Source of the DNA: Pseudocercospora fijiensis CIRAD86
Taxonomy: Eukaryota; Ascomycota; Dothideomycetes; Mycosphaerellales; Mycosphaerellaceae
DNA length: 64,000 nucleotides
Reading direction: 5' to 3'
NCBI RefSeq assembly: GCF_000340215.1
Contig: NW_006921536.1
Coordinates: 1,885,582 to 1,949,581 of the forward strand
In this document: one piece after another, positions 44,346 to 55,915 of the stretch
Position numbering within the stretch: the stretch's first letter is position 1
Layout of the letters: each line of letters begins with the position of its first letter
Position numbers and translations under genes: made by a program
Notes under the pieces: generated by a model
The model's database searches: none
Told to the model about the DNA's origin: nothing
The model's input: only the letters and a program-made list of their open reading frames with translations

Positions 44346-47300
44346 TCAAGGGTGGCCTACAGGGAATGCTTGCTGAGTCGGCGTGCGAGGCCCGTCGTCG
44401 GAGAAGCCAGTGTCGATTCGAAGGGGTTTCATATTACCGCTGATCTTGCGAAAGTCATCATCATCATTATTAGGACCACCACGTCCGCTCTCGAGGATGA
44501 ACTGCTTGAATTTCATATGGTGCTTATCGTCTTCCGGCATGAAGTCCGGCGAACATACTTGTGGTGCTGGTATTCGCGGCACGTCTGAGGCTTTCTTTGG
44601 TGTTTCATCATCCATTCCGTCGAAGTATGAGGCACGTTCAGTGAGGTCGGCTTTTGGTGTCGTGTCATACTTGACTTGCTCCAGCATTTTCCCAATGCTA
44701 CCGACAGAGCCAGGTCGCTCAAACTTTTCATCCTCAATCTCCATATTCACCGGGATGTTGTTGAGCAGCGACCAGTTTCGATTGAGATACTGTTCGAGGC
44801 GATAGCATTGACGATCCCACTGCTCGGTCAGCAGTCGATGGGTGGTTTGCACATCTTGAATCGTGAACGAGCCAGAACTGCCTCCTATCGACGGAGATGG
44901 GCTGTGTGATTTTCTGATAGGAGGTAGCGCCAGAGAAAGCGGTGAGCTACTATTGCACCTGTCAGGAGCTGATGAAGGTGACCTGTTGGAGTATGATGGC
45001 AGCGCAGGAAAGGATGGCGCATATCCAGACGTTGCTCGCTGTGTGCTCTTTCGCACACTTGCAAACCCTCGACGGACTGCAGACCCGCCACCTAGCGAGG
45101 AAGCCTTCGAATTTGTGGGCGATACAGGAGGGTCAGTCTCGCCCATGATCTTCATAGTGGCTTCGGCTGACTTGAAAGCTGCCTCCCTGCCATCGTTCAT
45201 CGTAGGCAAGTAGACAAGTGTGGTATTGTCAATTAGCGCATTGACCAGATCTGTAAGACCATGGAGCGGAATTTCATTGTTGTCGCAATGGAGCTCAAGC
45301 AGTGTTCTGTTCTCGCGCAGAACTTCTGCTAGGGTGCTAGCTCCTTGAAATCCTAGCTTCTGTTTCTCAATTCGGAAGACCTGAATGGTCTTGTTCTTCT
45401 TCAAGCCTGCTAGGGCTTCGTTGATACCGGGTCCGAACTTCGAGGCGGCCAGCCGAGAATCGTCTCCAGAGATGTCAAGCTCCGTGATCGTGCTGTTCTC
45501 ACTCAGAAGACGTGCGATCGCTCTGCATGTGTCATCGCCAGCATCGCCTGGGAGTGCTGTCTGTGACATATCTAGAAAGCGGATGTTCCTGTTAGACGTC
45601 AACGCTGTGATGACTTTGCGGAATTGTGATTCCTCTTTGTATTCGATCGCTCTCATGCTGAGATGTGACGGGGTCAAATTGCTTGCGATTGCCCGAGTCA
45701 CCTTCTCAAGTCCTTTGCTGAGCAGGCATTGGCTAAAGTCGAGATGCATATTCCGTGTACTAGTATGGTCCCAAGACAAGCTGTGGAGGATCGTGGCAAT
45801 GTCGCCTCCAGAGAGATATGTATTGTCGAGATACAACTCATGAAGACTTGCTGACTGCGGATGGGCGAGGTACGTGGCGACAGCGTCAATCGTGGCTGCG
45901 TTCAGGGCTGTTCCACTCAGACGAAGCTCCTGCAGCCGCCAGACGAGTAGCGTTTCGGCCTGAAGAAATGGCTCCGAACCTGAAGTTCGCGAGACATTGG
46001 ATAAGTTGAGCTTGCGAATGAAGCCGAACATAGCAAGCTGGCTATCAAACGTCGACGGATTGAGTCTGGCGGCATTACCAGCGATCTCAAGCGACTCGAG
46101 GGTGTTTTCTTGGGCGCGTAGTGCATCAAGGATGAGTCCCATGCTTCTGTCATTCAGGCCACAACGACTCAGCTCGATGGCACGGAAATGGCAGGATTTG
46201 TCCACAGCGGCAGCAACCAGATAATCCTGATCCGTGTCCGTGAGCTCAATTCCATTCAAGCAGATCCAATCCACGTTGGTAGTTTGATGTTTGCAGAGTG
46301 GGAACAGAGCTTCAACAATCCCACAGCCTATCTCGCTGACTCGCGAAGGCTCGTCTTCGGTCGGAGCGGCGGTCGTGCGCTTTACTGTCACGCAGCCCGA
46401 GAAGTCCATCCGCCGCAGCTTCTTGCTTGTCGCAGCTAGGGCGCGGATCTCTTGGACCAGGAGCGAAGACCGACTCAACTCCTCTGGAGTGAGTCGGATG
46501 GGTGTTCCACGCTTTGTCCTTGTGCAAACATGCTCTTGCCCGTAATTATCGTGAAGACCATTTATATTATCAAGTGCAATGCCAGCGAAGGATATGCTGC
46601 GAAACGTCTCGTTGTAGCGTAACGCGCGTGAAATCGCAAGTAGTTCGAGGGGCCCATAATTTGGCCGCCTCGTATCTGTAGGTTGCAGTAATTCGAACCG
46701 AGGCGCATCTTCGCATTGATAGTTGATTGTATATCTAATGTTCGAGGGGTTGACTCCGTAGGCAACACAGTATGCTATCAGACTGCGATCGAGACAGCTG
46801 TGTTCTTCCAGATTGGAGTCAGCAGGTGGTGCAAGAAGATCCTCAACCTCAATGGGTGCAACAAATCTGAATAACCTATGCCCGCACTCTGGACGCAGAT
46901 AGTTTTCACACCAGTGTAGTCTCGCCGCAATCTCGTGCGATGAGGAAGAGGCAAGGTACAATATTCGAGGTTTCTGGAGAGGTTGTCGGAATGTCAGCTC
47001 AAATGTGTCGTCCTGGCTGCTGACCTTGATTCCGGTAAGCGTGAGAATGCCATGAGACACTTGCGAGTGATTTGGTGCGAGGGATGGGCTCGATGTCCTA
47101 GCCACAGGCTTTACTAGCTGGATCAGATGTACTTTGTGTACCCCGATTGCTAGAAAGCAGACGGTGGAAGCTACTTTGGTGAGATCGTCGGAGGATGACC
47201 TGCTCCCCGACTTGACCGCTTGCTGCCGCTGTACCACCTTATATATAGCGCAATTAGAAGGGTCATAATCGTTGTCGCGTTCGACGATGCGACAGGCATT

Positions 47301-48259
47301 CTCGAGGTTGTAGGGTGAAATATAAGAAGTCTCTCTTGACCTGACATCGCTGATGGCACTTCGTATTCGTCTCAGCCATGTATCTCGCTCTTCTGGAATG
47401 CCGAATTGCAGAGTCATTGCAGAGGCTGGTCCTGAGTCCTCGTCAAGATAGCACACTTCGAAGGCGAAATATGTTTTCCATCCTCCAGAATATGGGTCGC
47501 TACTACCTGCCGTAGTGGAACTCGGCCGTCCTTGTCGCCAGAAGAGTCGGAAAGAGTTTGGAGGTCACTATGTGAGCCTATTGAAGGCATGGAGCCATGC
47601 CGCACCGTAGGGCTTCGAGTACTTGGATTTGCAATGGATCTGAAGTTCTCGGCTGCCTTCGTCTGCGACTTGTAGCGCAGAAGATAATTCTCGGTGAGCA
47701 CCAGGTACTCTTTCTTCTTGCGAAACATGCCTGCGCTCGTCTGTACCTCCCCATGCAACAGCACAGCTTTGGAGGAGGATGCGCCAGCAGTTGCCTCCAA
47801 GACATGATCAAACCTGATCGATGGTGCTTTGGAGGATGTGCTCGACAGCGGCTCACCACCTCCTGCGCTGAGTCCATTCCCGAGCAGATCCTCGCTGCTC
47901 CCTCTTGTCATGGTATTCTTTAAGGACTCGAATACCGAGGGTGGTCGTTTCACAGCTCTCATGCTGAGTGAGGGCCGGCGCGAGGATGATCGAGGTGGGT
48001 CTGACGGTGGGCGGGGAGAGTTCGCATCCTTCTCCCTGGCCACATCGGGATGGTCGAGGTCGGTGAACAGACTTGGAGTGCGAATGTGCTTCGGCTTCTT
48101 CTTGAGAGTCTTGGGCGGTTGCAGGCCGCCACTACCATTGCTTGCGCCATGGTCTTGCTGGTCAAGGTGCAAGGTCGACTTCAGACCGAGGCCAGAGAGG
48201 CCGAAGAAGCTCTTGCGCCTGCCCCAGGAGCCGTTGCTGTCATGGCTCTTCCTTTCCAT
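44346..48259 (-). CDS. PH domain and leucine-rich-repeat protein, with a one-base frame break
   Basis: A large fungal protein, about 1,300 aa. The N-terminal 180 residues are Ser/Pro/Lys-rich and disordered. A split PH-like domain follows (GMFRKKKEYLVLTENYLLRYKS ... MTLQFGIPEERDTWLRRIRSA), then a long LRR region with repeats such as LDMSQTALPGDAG and ITELDISGDDSR. A low-complexity Ser-rich C-terminal region ends PVGHP. The frame from ATG 48,259 ends in a stop at 47,414, while the PH domain continues in another frame overlapping it. The conserved sequence switches frame at the four-T run 47,474-47,477, where one extra base would give GKTYFAFEVCYLDED. No GT-AG intron restores the frame. A homopolymer sequencing error or a real recent mutation both fit. 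The role is not established; PH and LRR domains suggest a membrane-associated scaffold. Confidence 0.78.
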
Positions 48260-50233
48260 TGCTCCCTAGCGCGAGCTGGTATGGAGATAGCATAGGAAGG
48301 CGCGGGAAATTGGGGCTGTCTGGCTGTACGAGGAGGGCAGGTCATCGGTAGCTTTTTTCCGTGCGGATGATCACGCTGCTCTGGCCGCGCTATAGGTGAA
48401 GTGAATAGTATTATGGCATCGCTGGCAGAGGCGCCTGCACCTGCTCGCCTAACAAGCAACGCTCACACGCCACGTGCGGCCGAAAGTAGTCAGGGTGTGA
48501 AGAACGAAGGCATTGGAGGCGGCGGTTCGCAGTGACGACGAGACAGGCGGGCGGAGCGCATGCGGGAAGCGCATGCGGGAACTTGGAAGGGTGTTTTGGC
48601 TTTGACAAAGAAGAGCTTGGATATGACGCCACAGGACCGCACCGCGCCGCCTCACGCGAGAATACTATAACGAGGCCAAGGCAAATGGCGATCGTCTCGG
48701 TGCTTGTGTGTTGCTGCGCTGCCTCACCTTTGACCGCATCGCCAATAACGATCACCCCCACACACTACTGTAGACTAGTAGACTCCTGTTATGATAATGA
48801 TATCGTATTCTACCGAGCGCATCAATTTGCGCAAGCTTTCTCCAATACATTGCAGAGTTTCAGACGAGATCTTCTGACCACGGCAGGCGACAACCTTGTC
48901 GCCGCTATCGTTACCGCTACGCTACGCTACCGTTACAATCCTACTATTCTCGATCTCAGTGCGGAGAAACGAACGAAAAGTGGCGACGGCAAGGCAAGGC
49001 CATATCACAAGCCTCCCGACGCAGCTTACTGCCAGTCATCAAGGTTATGAGCAGCCGACCTCGTTCTGCCTATATCAGCAGACCATCTTCTCGCCTCGCA
49101 CAACGCATGTAATTATACACATCCCTGACCAAGTATACTCTTCCACCGTACAGTGTACTTCGGATGTAATCAACTGGTGGAAATCACTCATTTGCTGCCG
49201 ACTGGGCAACTTACCAACGCCCTCCGCTCGCTTTGAGCACATGCTATTCTATCAGCCCTGACGCCGAATCCGGTCCATTTCGAATTTGGCCGTGTCCATA
49301 TAGTCCATGTCAGAGCAGCCAGAACCTCGAGACCGGCCAATAGTCATAGCCCAAGTGTATGATCTCCTTGTGTCTTTGCAAAAACGCACTCCGCATGACG
49401 CTCACCAGTCTGCTCCACCTATCGCGTAATCGAAGACGAGCACTAATAAACCAATGCGAAAACACAAGAGCAGATCACTGATGAACAGTAGTGAAGTGCA
49501 CAGTTCGGCAACAGACGGCCTGAACGAGGACGCGAACTCATCAATGGCATATGAGACAGCCCTGCCAGACCTCAAATCCCCTCGTTCACCACCGTACTGA
49601 ATCAGCGATTGCATTTGACAGGACGACAGCACTTTGGCATCTGCAGGGCACGACAGCTCCATGAGTGATGGGCCAAATGACCAGTCGTGGGTCTCCTCAT
49701 TCGCAATACTTAACAAACACGGCAGGAGCACCGAGCAGACAGCTGCGAATCTTCACGCACCTGGGCTGCCCCTGCTATGCCCGCACGAATACGATGAGGT
49801 TCCTACAAACTTACCACACGCTCGGGCTATGGTAATCATCCGTGAAGACTCTGAAGAGTCTGAACTCTGAGAAGACCACACCGGTGACCGTAGTTAATTT
49901 GACATTTACCTACACCGAAACACAGCCATCGATACGAGACACCCACGACTTCACCAGAAAAGTCCAGGCATGAAACAATCTCTGCACCTGAGCCCGCATT
50001 GCGAAACGGGCCCGCAGCAAGTTCGCCCATTCTTCTGTTCTCTGTCTCCTTCACGCATATCCCAAGCTAGAAGACGAAGAAACCTCTTCACCTCCTCAGC
50101 CTTGGAACTCAAGGACAGGACAGCGATACTTTAGCTGCTGCTGAGGGATGCGATGCGTCAGGGCTGCAGAAACCTAATAACTAATCCACGAAAGCGGTAA
50201 CATAATCATTCTATCCTCTATATACAACTCTAC
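48260..50233. other. Long intergenic region, no supported gene
   Basis: Nearly 2 kb between the start of the PH/LRR gene and the end of the MFS transporter gene. The longest frame (48,532-49,050 plus, 172 codons) has no recognisable domain and is probably chance. The part near 48.3-48.5 kb is GC-rich, as expected of the PH/LRR promoter. Confidence 0.5.
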
Positions 50234-52171
50234 TTACTCCTTCAATTTCCTCGTCGCAAAACTCGAAACAACAGCCGTAATCGCACCAATAAACAAACAA
50301 ACCCCAATCCCGCTCACACCTTCCGTAGAATGATGTTCATCCGGGTGCGAATCTTTCGCAAGTTCAGGACTCTTCCCAGGTTCCAAGATCGAGAACACGA
50401 CCCAACTAATCGCCGTGCCCACGAATTGTGGAAGCGTAGTGTAGATGTTCAAAATGCCCAAATATATCCCGCTGAGTTCGCCCGTACTCGAGGATCCGAG
50501 GGAAGATTGCGAAGAGTGGCGGAGGTGGAGGCATGTGTCGTCGGCAGCACGGTCCGAGAGTTCGAGGCCTTCGTTGGAGTCGCGCCGGTTGTTCACGACG
50601 GTGTAGCGGTGTGTAGTGCTGGTGGGAAGGGAGGTTGAGAGTTTGTTGATTTCGACACCAATGTAAGTCGTCGCAGCGAAACCACTAATTGCGCTGGGGA
50701 CTCCAGTAGCTGCCATGAGGAAGGTTGCGAGACCGACGGATTTGATGAGAGGTGCCCACACCAAGCATAAGCCAAGCATGGCGTTGCCACAAGTCCAGAC
50801 ATCGAGGAGCGTAGGCTGCTTTGCTCCGACCTTCTCGACAATCGGACGTAAGCTCTCGGGCGGCCTAGGCGTGAATTTTCGTTCTGTTTCTTCGTCGCCG
50901 GGACTTGTGACCAGGTTTGGAAGCAGGATTGCTGTTATGAATCCGGTGAAGGAATGGATGATGAGCGCTGTGCTACCGACTCGGCCGACCTGACTTAGCG
51001 CGTCGTCACGGTTAGAACCTGTTTGAGGCGCATCATGTCGTAGGTAGATCTCTCCGACCCATGTACTGCCGTAGAACATGAGCGGGAACCAGCCGATCCA
51101 GGCCCAAAATTGGACATTGCAGATGAATTGGATGCGCTCGGGAACGTACAACGCCCGCTCGTAGATCTGGCGTATGATAGACACCAGGCTTTGGTCAGAC
51201 CCTGCATCATGTTGTTTACTTCTGCAATCGATCAGCATTTGTTTAACGGCTGCTGTTCGAAAGTGCTTACCCATCAGAAACCAACACTCGTTCCTCCACA
51301 GCCCAGCATGTGACACTGAAGCTAATGATCATAGCCAGCGCCGCAAAAGCGCAGACCTTCTTGAATTGCGTATCGCCGAACATTGGTGGCAGGATGGCGT
51401 TCAAGTCGAGAGCGCCGAACCCGAAGACCAAGATATGTCCCAGTCCAACCATCCTAGTAACTTCAGAACTTCAGAACTTTCCGGATCTCGATCACTTTCA
51501 AGGTAACTCACCCCAAGCAGCTCCAACCTGTTGTTTCGACATTGGTAAAGCATCGACGACCAGAGCTCTGCATGTGGCTTGAGCTACAACGTCACATCCG
51601 CAGTCAGCATCTATCCAGACCAATATCTCCATCTCGATCTCTCTTACCAATGTTAATCATAAAATCCAGCACATAAATATCCACAACAGCAAGCTTAATC
51701 GTCATAGCATTCCTCCTCGGCCCCTCTTCCACAAAATGTGCTACAATCTCTTTCGCCCAGCCCATAATCAGCAGACAAACCGCAACAGCAATTGTGCCTC
51801 CCACCATGAACTATCCATGCCAAATGTCAGCGCCTCTCCAACCCCTTCTTCTTCTTCTCCTGTGTCTCACTCACCGGTCTCCTCCTCCCATACTTGCTCG
51901 TACTCTTATCCGAAATCATGCCAATGATCGGCTGCATAATAAGCCCACTCAAAGGCCCGGCTATCCACACCAAACTCATCCCACCTTTGCTCAGACCCAA
52001 AGCTAGTAGGTAAGGTGTCGCGTATGTTTGTTCCGTGCCCCAGCAGAACTGTAAGCCGATGAGAGAAAATGTGAGGAGGAACATGCGCATGGCTTCTGTG
52101 CTGCCTTTGATTCGTGGTTGGCCGGTCCATGATGATGCTGATGACGAGGGTGGTGGTGTGGTTGCCGTCAT
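50234..52171 (-). CDS. MFS sucrose/alpha-glucoside-type sugar transporter
   Basis: A twelve-helix sugar:proton symporter of the plant SUC / S. pombe Sut1 (GPH-like) group, predicted in the plasma membrane. Five exons: 52,171-51,875; 51,810-51,648; 51,583-51,512; 51,460-51,271; 51,221-50,234, with introns of 64, 64, 51 and 49 bp, giving 569 aa. Exon joins recreate family blocks YGRRRP-FMVGG, INI-AQATCRALVVDALP and GAAW-VTRMVG. RxGRRRP in the helix 2-3 loop is the MFS signature, and LQFCWGTEQTYATPYLLALG in helix 1 is typical of sucrose-type carriers. A central hydrophilic loop lies between helices 6 and 7, and a Ser-rich loop with STSLPTSTTHRY lies before the last helices. Substrate (sucrose, maltose or another glucoside) is inferred from the family. 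Confidence 0.9.
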
Positions 52172-52739
52172 GGCGATGATGAGGGACGATGCGGAGAGTC
52201 GGAGAGGTGATCTTGGTGTTTTGCGCGCCCGCGCGCGGCTTTCGCACCTTCACTCTCCCTGGGTTAGGCGTTGTTGATAAGCATTGAAGATAGAAGATCC
52301 CTGGTCAGGGGGATTTGGCGGAGGACAGCGGTTTACATTCGTCGACGATTGGAGTCGCGAGGTGTTCTGGAGCTTCAGTTTCGAGGTCGTAAGCAGAGGT
52401 TGACTATCAAAGGCGTGGAGGTCGCACGTTGTGGAGAAGAAGGTGAAACAGAATAGCTGTGAAAGCGCAATTGAAGATCGTCAGCGGAACGGGGGAAACG
52501 TGGCACGCATTGGACAGAACCTTATCCTCGCGCTTGGACGCCAAGGCATGTGACACACAAGGGACGATGAGGAATTGAGGAATCGAGGAATCGAGGAATC
52601 GAGGAATCGATCATAGGTCAGGTCGTTATGGTCAATGTATATTCTACTGCACGCCAATTTGTGGGTATCTTGTCTTTACAGGAGCCTCCTCCTCCTCCTC
52701 CTCCTCCTCCTCCTCCCAACCAGCCATGAACCAATCCAT
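52172..52739. other. Intergenic region with two simple repeats
   Basis: Contains an 8-bp minisatellite (GAGGAATC, four to five copies, about 52,569-52,609) and a (CTC)n microsatellite (about 52,684-52,716). The latter lies just past the stop of the acyltransferase gene, probably in its 3' UTR. The left part holds the MFS gene promoter. Confidence 0.6.
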
Positions 52740-54005
52740 CTACTTCCCAAAGATCCTGTCAAAGATCTGGACCAATACCCTCCCAACCATCGTAGCCGCA
52801 GCCACGGGCATGAAGATCTGAAAATACTCCATCGATCCTCTAGGTCTAACTTCGGTATTAATGTATGGTGTCTTGAAGCTGTCCGTGGGTCCATCTTCAA
52901 TATGCACAGCCACTTTATCCGCTGGGAACCTTCCAGTCTTGATGAACGTCTCAAGCAATTCATCCTTTTCCCTCCATCGCGCCAGGACCCATTCGTGAAA
53001 CTTATCCTTATCGTCCAAAGGCATGTCCTTGACTCTGTACCGTCGCCAATGCATGTTCACGCTCTTTGGTGGCCGACCTTGGAAGTAGACGGATCTAAGG
53101 GTGAATAGCTCTGACGCATATCCACTAGGTGGAACACCTTCGTATCCTATGGTGCAGTCGTAGACATAGTCAACCGTATCCCTAAGTTCCTGCAAGCAAA
53201 ACTGAAGCCCAGTGCTGCGCGGCAAGACCTGATGCTTCAGATCTGCTTGACCAGACTTTTCAGCGAACTTCTGCGACTGCTTTCGGGTGTTCGCAGATAG
53301 ATTGGTACCCTCTGGGAATATGAGCAGCCACATTGGATCCAGCTGCGCAGCTCCATGCTGACCAGACATGGGACCAGAATGCCTAGTATTCAGCTTCTGC
53401 AATCTATACCGCATGCGCTGCTGATCGGTGGACCATTTCCGTGCCATGAATATGAAGCCGTACAGCTGCATCGCTGGCCCAATGAGCGGTACCCATTTGA
53501 GCGAGTCTTTGAGGATGATATAGATGTGTCCATGCATGGGTTGGCTGTTCGTATATGCAATCCACCACAGGTATAGCCAATCCGTGTATATCTGGTGATT
53601 GGCCATGATTACCGCTCGATCCTCGAAATTGAGCTCCAGCAATCCACTAGCATCCTGCCTCAATTGACCTGCCACACTCTTATCCCCGCTGATTCTGACC
53701 ACAGTCGGACTCCACAGTTGGGTCATGGTTGTGATGATAAGGGCAAAGAACTGCTTCGCCAGTGCCTGCGATGCGTAGAACCAGTCCTTATTGATGAAAT
53801 ACAGTGGCACTCCCATGATCTGTGCGCCATGGGCGAAGAAGCAGGAGCCGAAGAAGTATATGCCAAAACCAACGATGCGGAGCAACTGCATCGCGGCGCC
53901 ATGCTTAGCTTCGCCGAGGGGATGCTCAGGCATATTCTTGATCGACCCATTCTGTTGGGTTGGCGCAGACTGGAGACCAGTCTTGCGCTGCTTGAGCTCG
54001 CTCAT
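52740..54005 (-). CDS. LPLAT/AGPAT-type lysophospholipid acyltransferase
   Basis: A single-exon 421-aa member of the PlsC superfamily, transferring an acyl chain to lysophosphatidic acid or a lysophospholipid at the ER. The catalytic HxxxxD motif is NHQIYTDWLYLWW (about residue 136) and the substrate-binding block is FPEGTNLS (about 232). Hydrophobic segments lie at about residues 42-66 and 85-100 and near the C-terminus (about 392-412). The architecture resembles the LCLAT1/AGPAT3-5 branch and yeast Cst26/Psi1 or Mum3, which act on phosphatidylinositol or other lysolipids; the exact acceptor cannot be read from sequence. It lies divergent to the NAD kinase gene across about 450 bp. Confidence 0.9.
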   Translation of the reverse strand: MSELKQRKTGLQSAPTQQNGSIKNMPEHPLGEAKHGAAMQLLRIVGFGIYFFGSCFFAHGAQIMGVPLYFINKDWFYASQALAKQFFALIITTMTQLWSPTVVRISGDKSVAGQLRQDASGLLELNFEDRAVIMANHQIYTDWLYLWWIAYTNSQPMHGHIYIILKDSLKWVPLIGPAMQLYGFIFMARKWSTDQQRMRYRLQKLNTRHSGPMSGQHGAAQLDPMWLLIFPEGTNLSANTRKQSQKFAEKSGQADLKHQVLPRSTGLQFCLQELRDTVDYVYDCTIGYEGVPPSGYASELFTLRSVYFQGRPPKSVNMHWRRYRVKDMPLDDKDKFHEWVLARWREKDELLETFIKTGRFPADKVAVHIEDGPTDSFKTPYINTEVRPRGSMEYFQIFMPVAAATMVGRVLVQIFDRIFGK

Positions 54006-54456
54006 CCGGAAGAAGTTCTACCTCGAGACGTAGGTATGCAGTGTTGCGGAAGCGATCGGCTTTGACGTGTTCAGTGAGGAATGTCTCGTGTAGGATTCGT
54101 TGTGTCCGTTGTCAGCGTCGCCCGCGGCGCTGAGCAGATAATGCTAACACATGTCTTGGGTGTCAGTAATCAGCAGACAAGCTGGAATGCTGCTCCGCTC
54201 AGATGCGATTGCTATACTAAGCAGCGAAGAACACGTGGTGGGGTGTCTCAGGTGGAAAGCAGCACCAGACGCACGCTTTCTTGTCTTTGTCCGGATGAAA
54301 AATCCCGAGCCTCCGACCAGGTTTGAAGGAAGGCCCTGCATCAGATGCAGTGCATCGTGCCCTTGTCGCAGATCATACACTTGTCGTCCGCCAAGACATA
54401 TCGACCTCACCTGTTGGATCCAGGCAGCAAGCGTGGGAGCGGGAGATGATGGCAGG

Positions 54457-55810
54457 ATGAAACGCGTCTGGCAATGTCGGCGACGCATACACGCACCCGC
54501 ACGATGCTTCACAGCGTCTGCAGCTCGATGCGAGGTTCGGCATATCGCTGAACTCCCTCCGCGAATACATCCCAAGTTTCAGGGTATCACATTGCGGATA
54601 TTTGCACTGCTAGCTATCTTCTAATGAAGTCACAGAGACCAAGAGTCACGATCTGCTGGCCCTGGCATGGCCGTCGCCTCCTCGAAACGTGCTGGTCGTC
54701 CGGAAGGATCATGACTCCGAGGTCCACAAGGCACTGATAGACTATGCAAACCACATCAACGACGTCTATCCAGACACGAATTTGATCTTCGAGCCATATG
54801 TAGCTCACAGTATTCACGAGCAGCTTGGCTTCCCCGTCTACGCCACGAACGGCGAAGGCAACTCGGCGTATGAGAAGCATGTTGATCTCACCACTACTCT
54901 CGGAGGCGATGGCACAATCCTGCATGCCGCCTCTCTTTTTGCTACGGCAACAAGTGTGCCTCCTGTGCTCTCGTTCTCCATGGGCACGCTAGGCTTCCTG
55001 GGCGAGTGGAACTTCAACGAATTCAAACGTGCCGTCCGGGAAGTGTTCATGTCTGGAGCCCCGATATCACTGCCTCCCAAAAGCACAGATGAGCCAGAGC
55101 AGCAAGAGAGGTCTCAGGCCTGGATGAAAATCCGAGGCAAATCGATGGGCTCCTCTCGAAACTCCCGAATCCTGCTTCGCAATCGACTCAGGATAGGCAT
55201 TTTCGACTCGGATGGAACACGATTACCACACGAACCGCCGTTTGCGCATGCAGACAACCGGGGTGAGGGCATATTCGCTTTGAATGAAGTCCTGCTACAT
55301 CGAGGAGCCCTGCCTCATTTGGCCCACATCACGATACTCATTGGCTCGCCCCCTCATCAAAAGATCTTGACGACAGCAATTGCAGACGGCTTCCTGGTTT
55401 CGACTCCGACAGGCTCTACAGCTTACAGCTTATCAAGCGGCGGGAGCATCGTGCATCCATTGGTGTCTTCGATTCTTCTCACGCCTATCTGTCCTCGCTC
55501 GCTTTCGTTTCGGCCTCTGGTACTTCCAGCAAACACCCCTATAACACTCAGGATTGAAGCTGCAAACCGTGGTAAGGAGATCGAAGTCTCTGTTGACGGT
55601 GTCAGACGGCAGGAAGGGTTGAGGACAGGAATGGAGGTCCGTGTCGTTGGTGAAGAGGTTCGCTCTCCTGGTGCACCTGGAGCACGAGATTGGATCCGTG
55701 GTGTGCCGAGTATAGTACGCTCAGGTGGCGATGCAGACGGTGATGATCATTGGGTCGGCGGCTTGAACTCCTTGCTAAAGTTCAACTACCCGTTTGGAGA
55801 CAATGGTTGA
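54457..55810 (+). CDS. POS5: Mitochondrial-type NAD(H) kinase
   Basis: Phosphorylates NAD(H) to NADP(H). Proposed exons 54,457-54,583 and 54,630-55,810 with a 46-bp GTATCA...AAG intron carrying a TTCTAAT branch site; the join is in frame and gives 435 aa. Exon 2 opens with LALAWPSPPRNVLVVRK, the usual N-terminal strand. LGGDGTILHAA is the GGDG catalytic motif, and DGFLVSTPTGSTAYSLSSGG is the nucleotide-binding block. The protein ends LKFNYPFG, as in Pos5-like kinases. Exon 1 encodes an Arg-rich, acid-poor leader (MKRVWQCRRRIHAP) fitting a mitochondrial presequence. The exon-1 frame is open back to ATG 54,151, so a longer start is possible. The kinase assignment is firm; the first exon and organelle are inferred. 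Confidence 0.85.
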
Positions 55811-55915
55811 CGTGAATATAGAGCTATAGAAAATTAAGATGCTCGATGGCGCGAGACGTCATGGTACACAGCTGCTACTTCTCTCTGTCTTTGACTCTTC
55901 GGTGAATACGCAGAC

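Noticed and set aside
47414..47523. A 55-bp intron explaining the PH/LRR frame change
   Set aside because: GTAGTA...AAG at this spot lacks a branch site, and splicing it would not restore the downstream frame; a one-base change does.
48532..49050. 172-codon plus-strand frame
   Set aside because: No domain, no splice logic and erratic composition; it lies in promoter-like sequence between two minus-strand genes.
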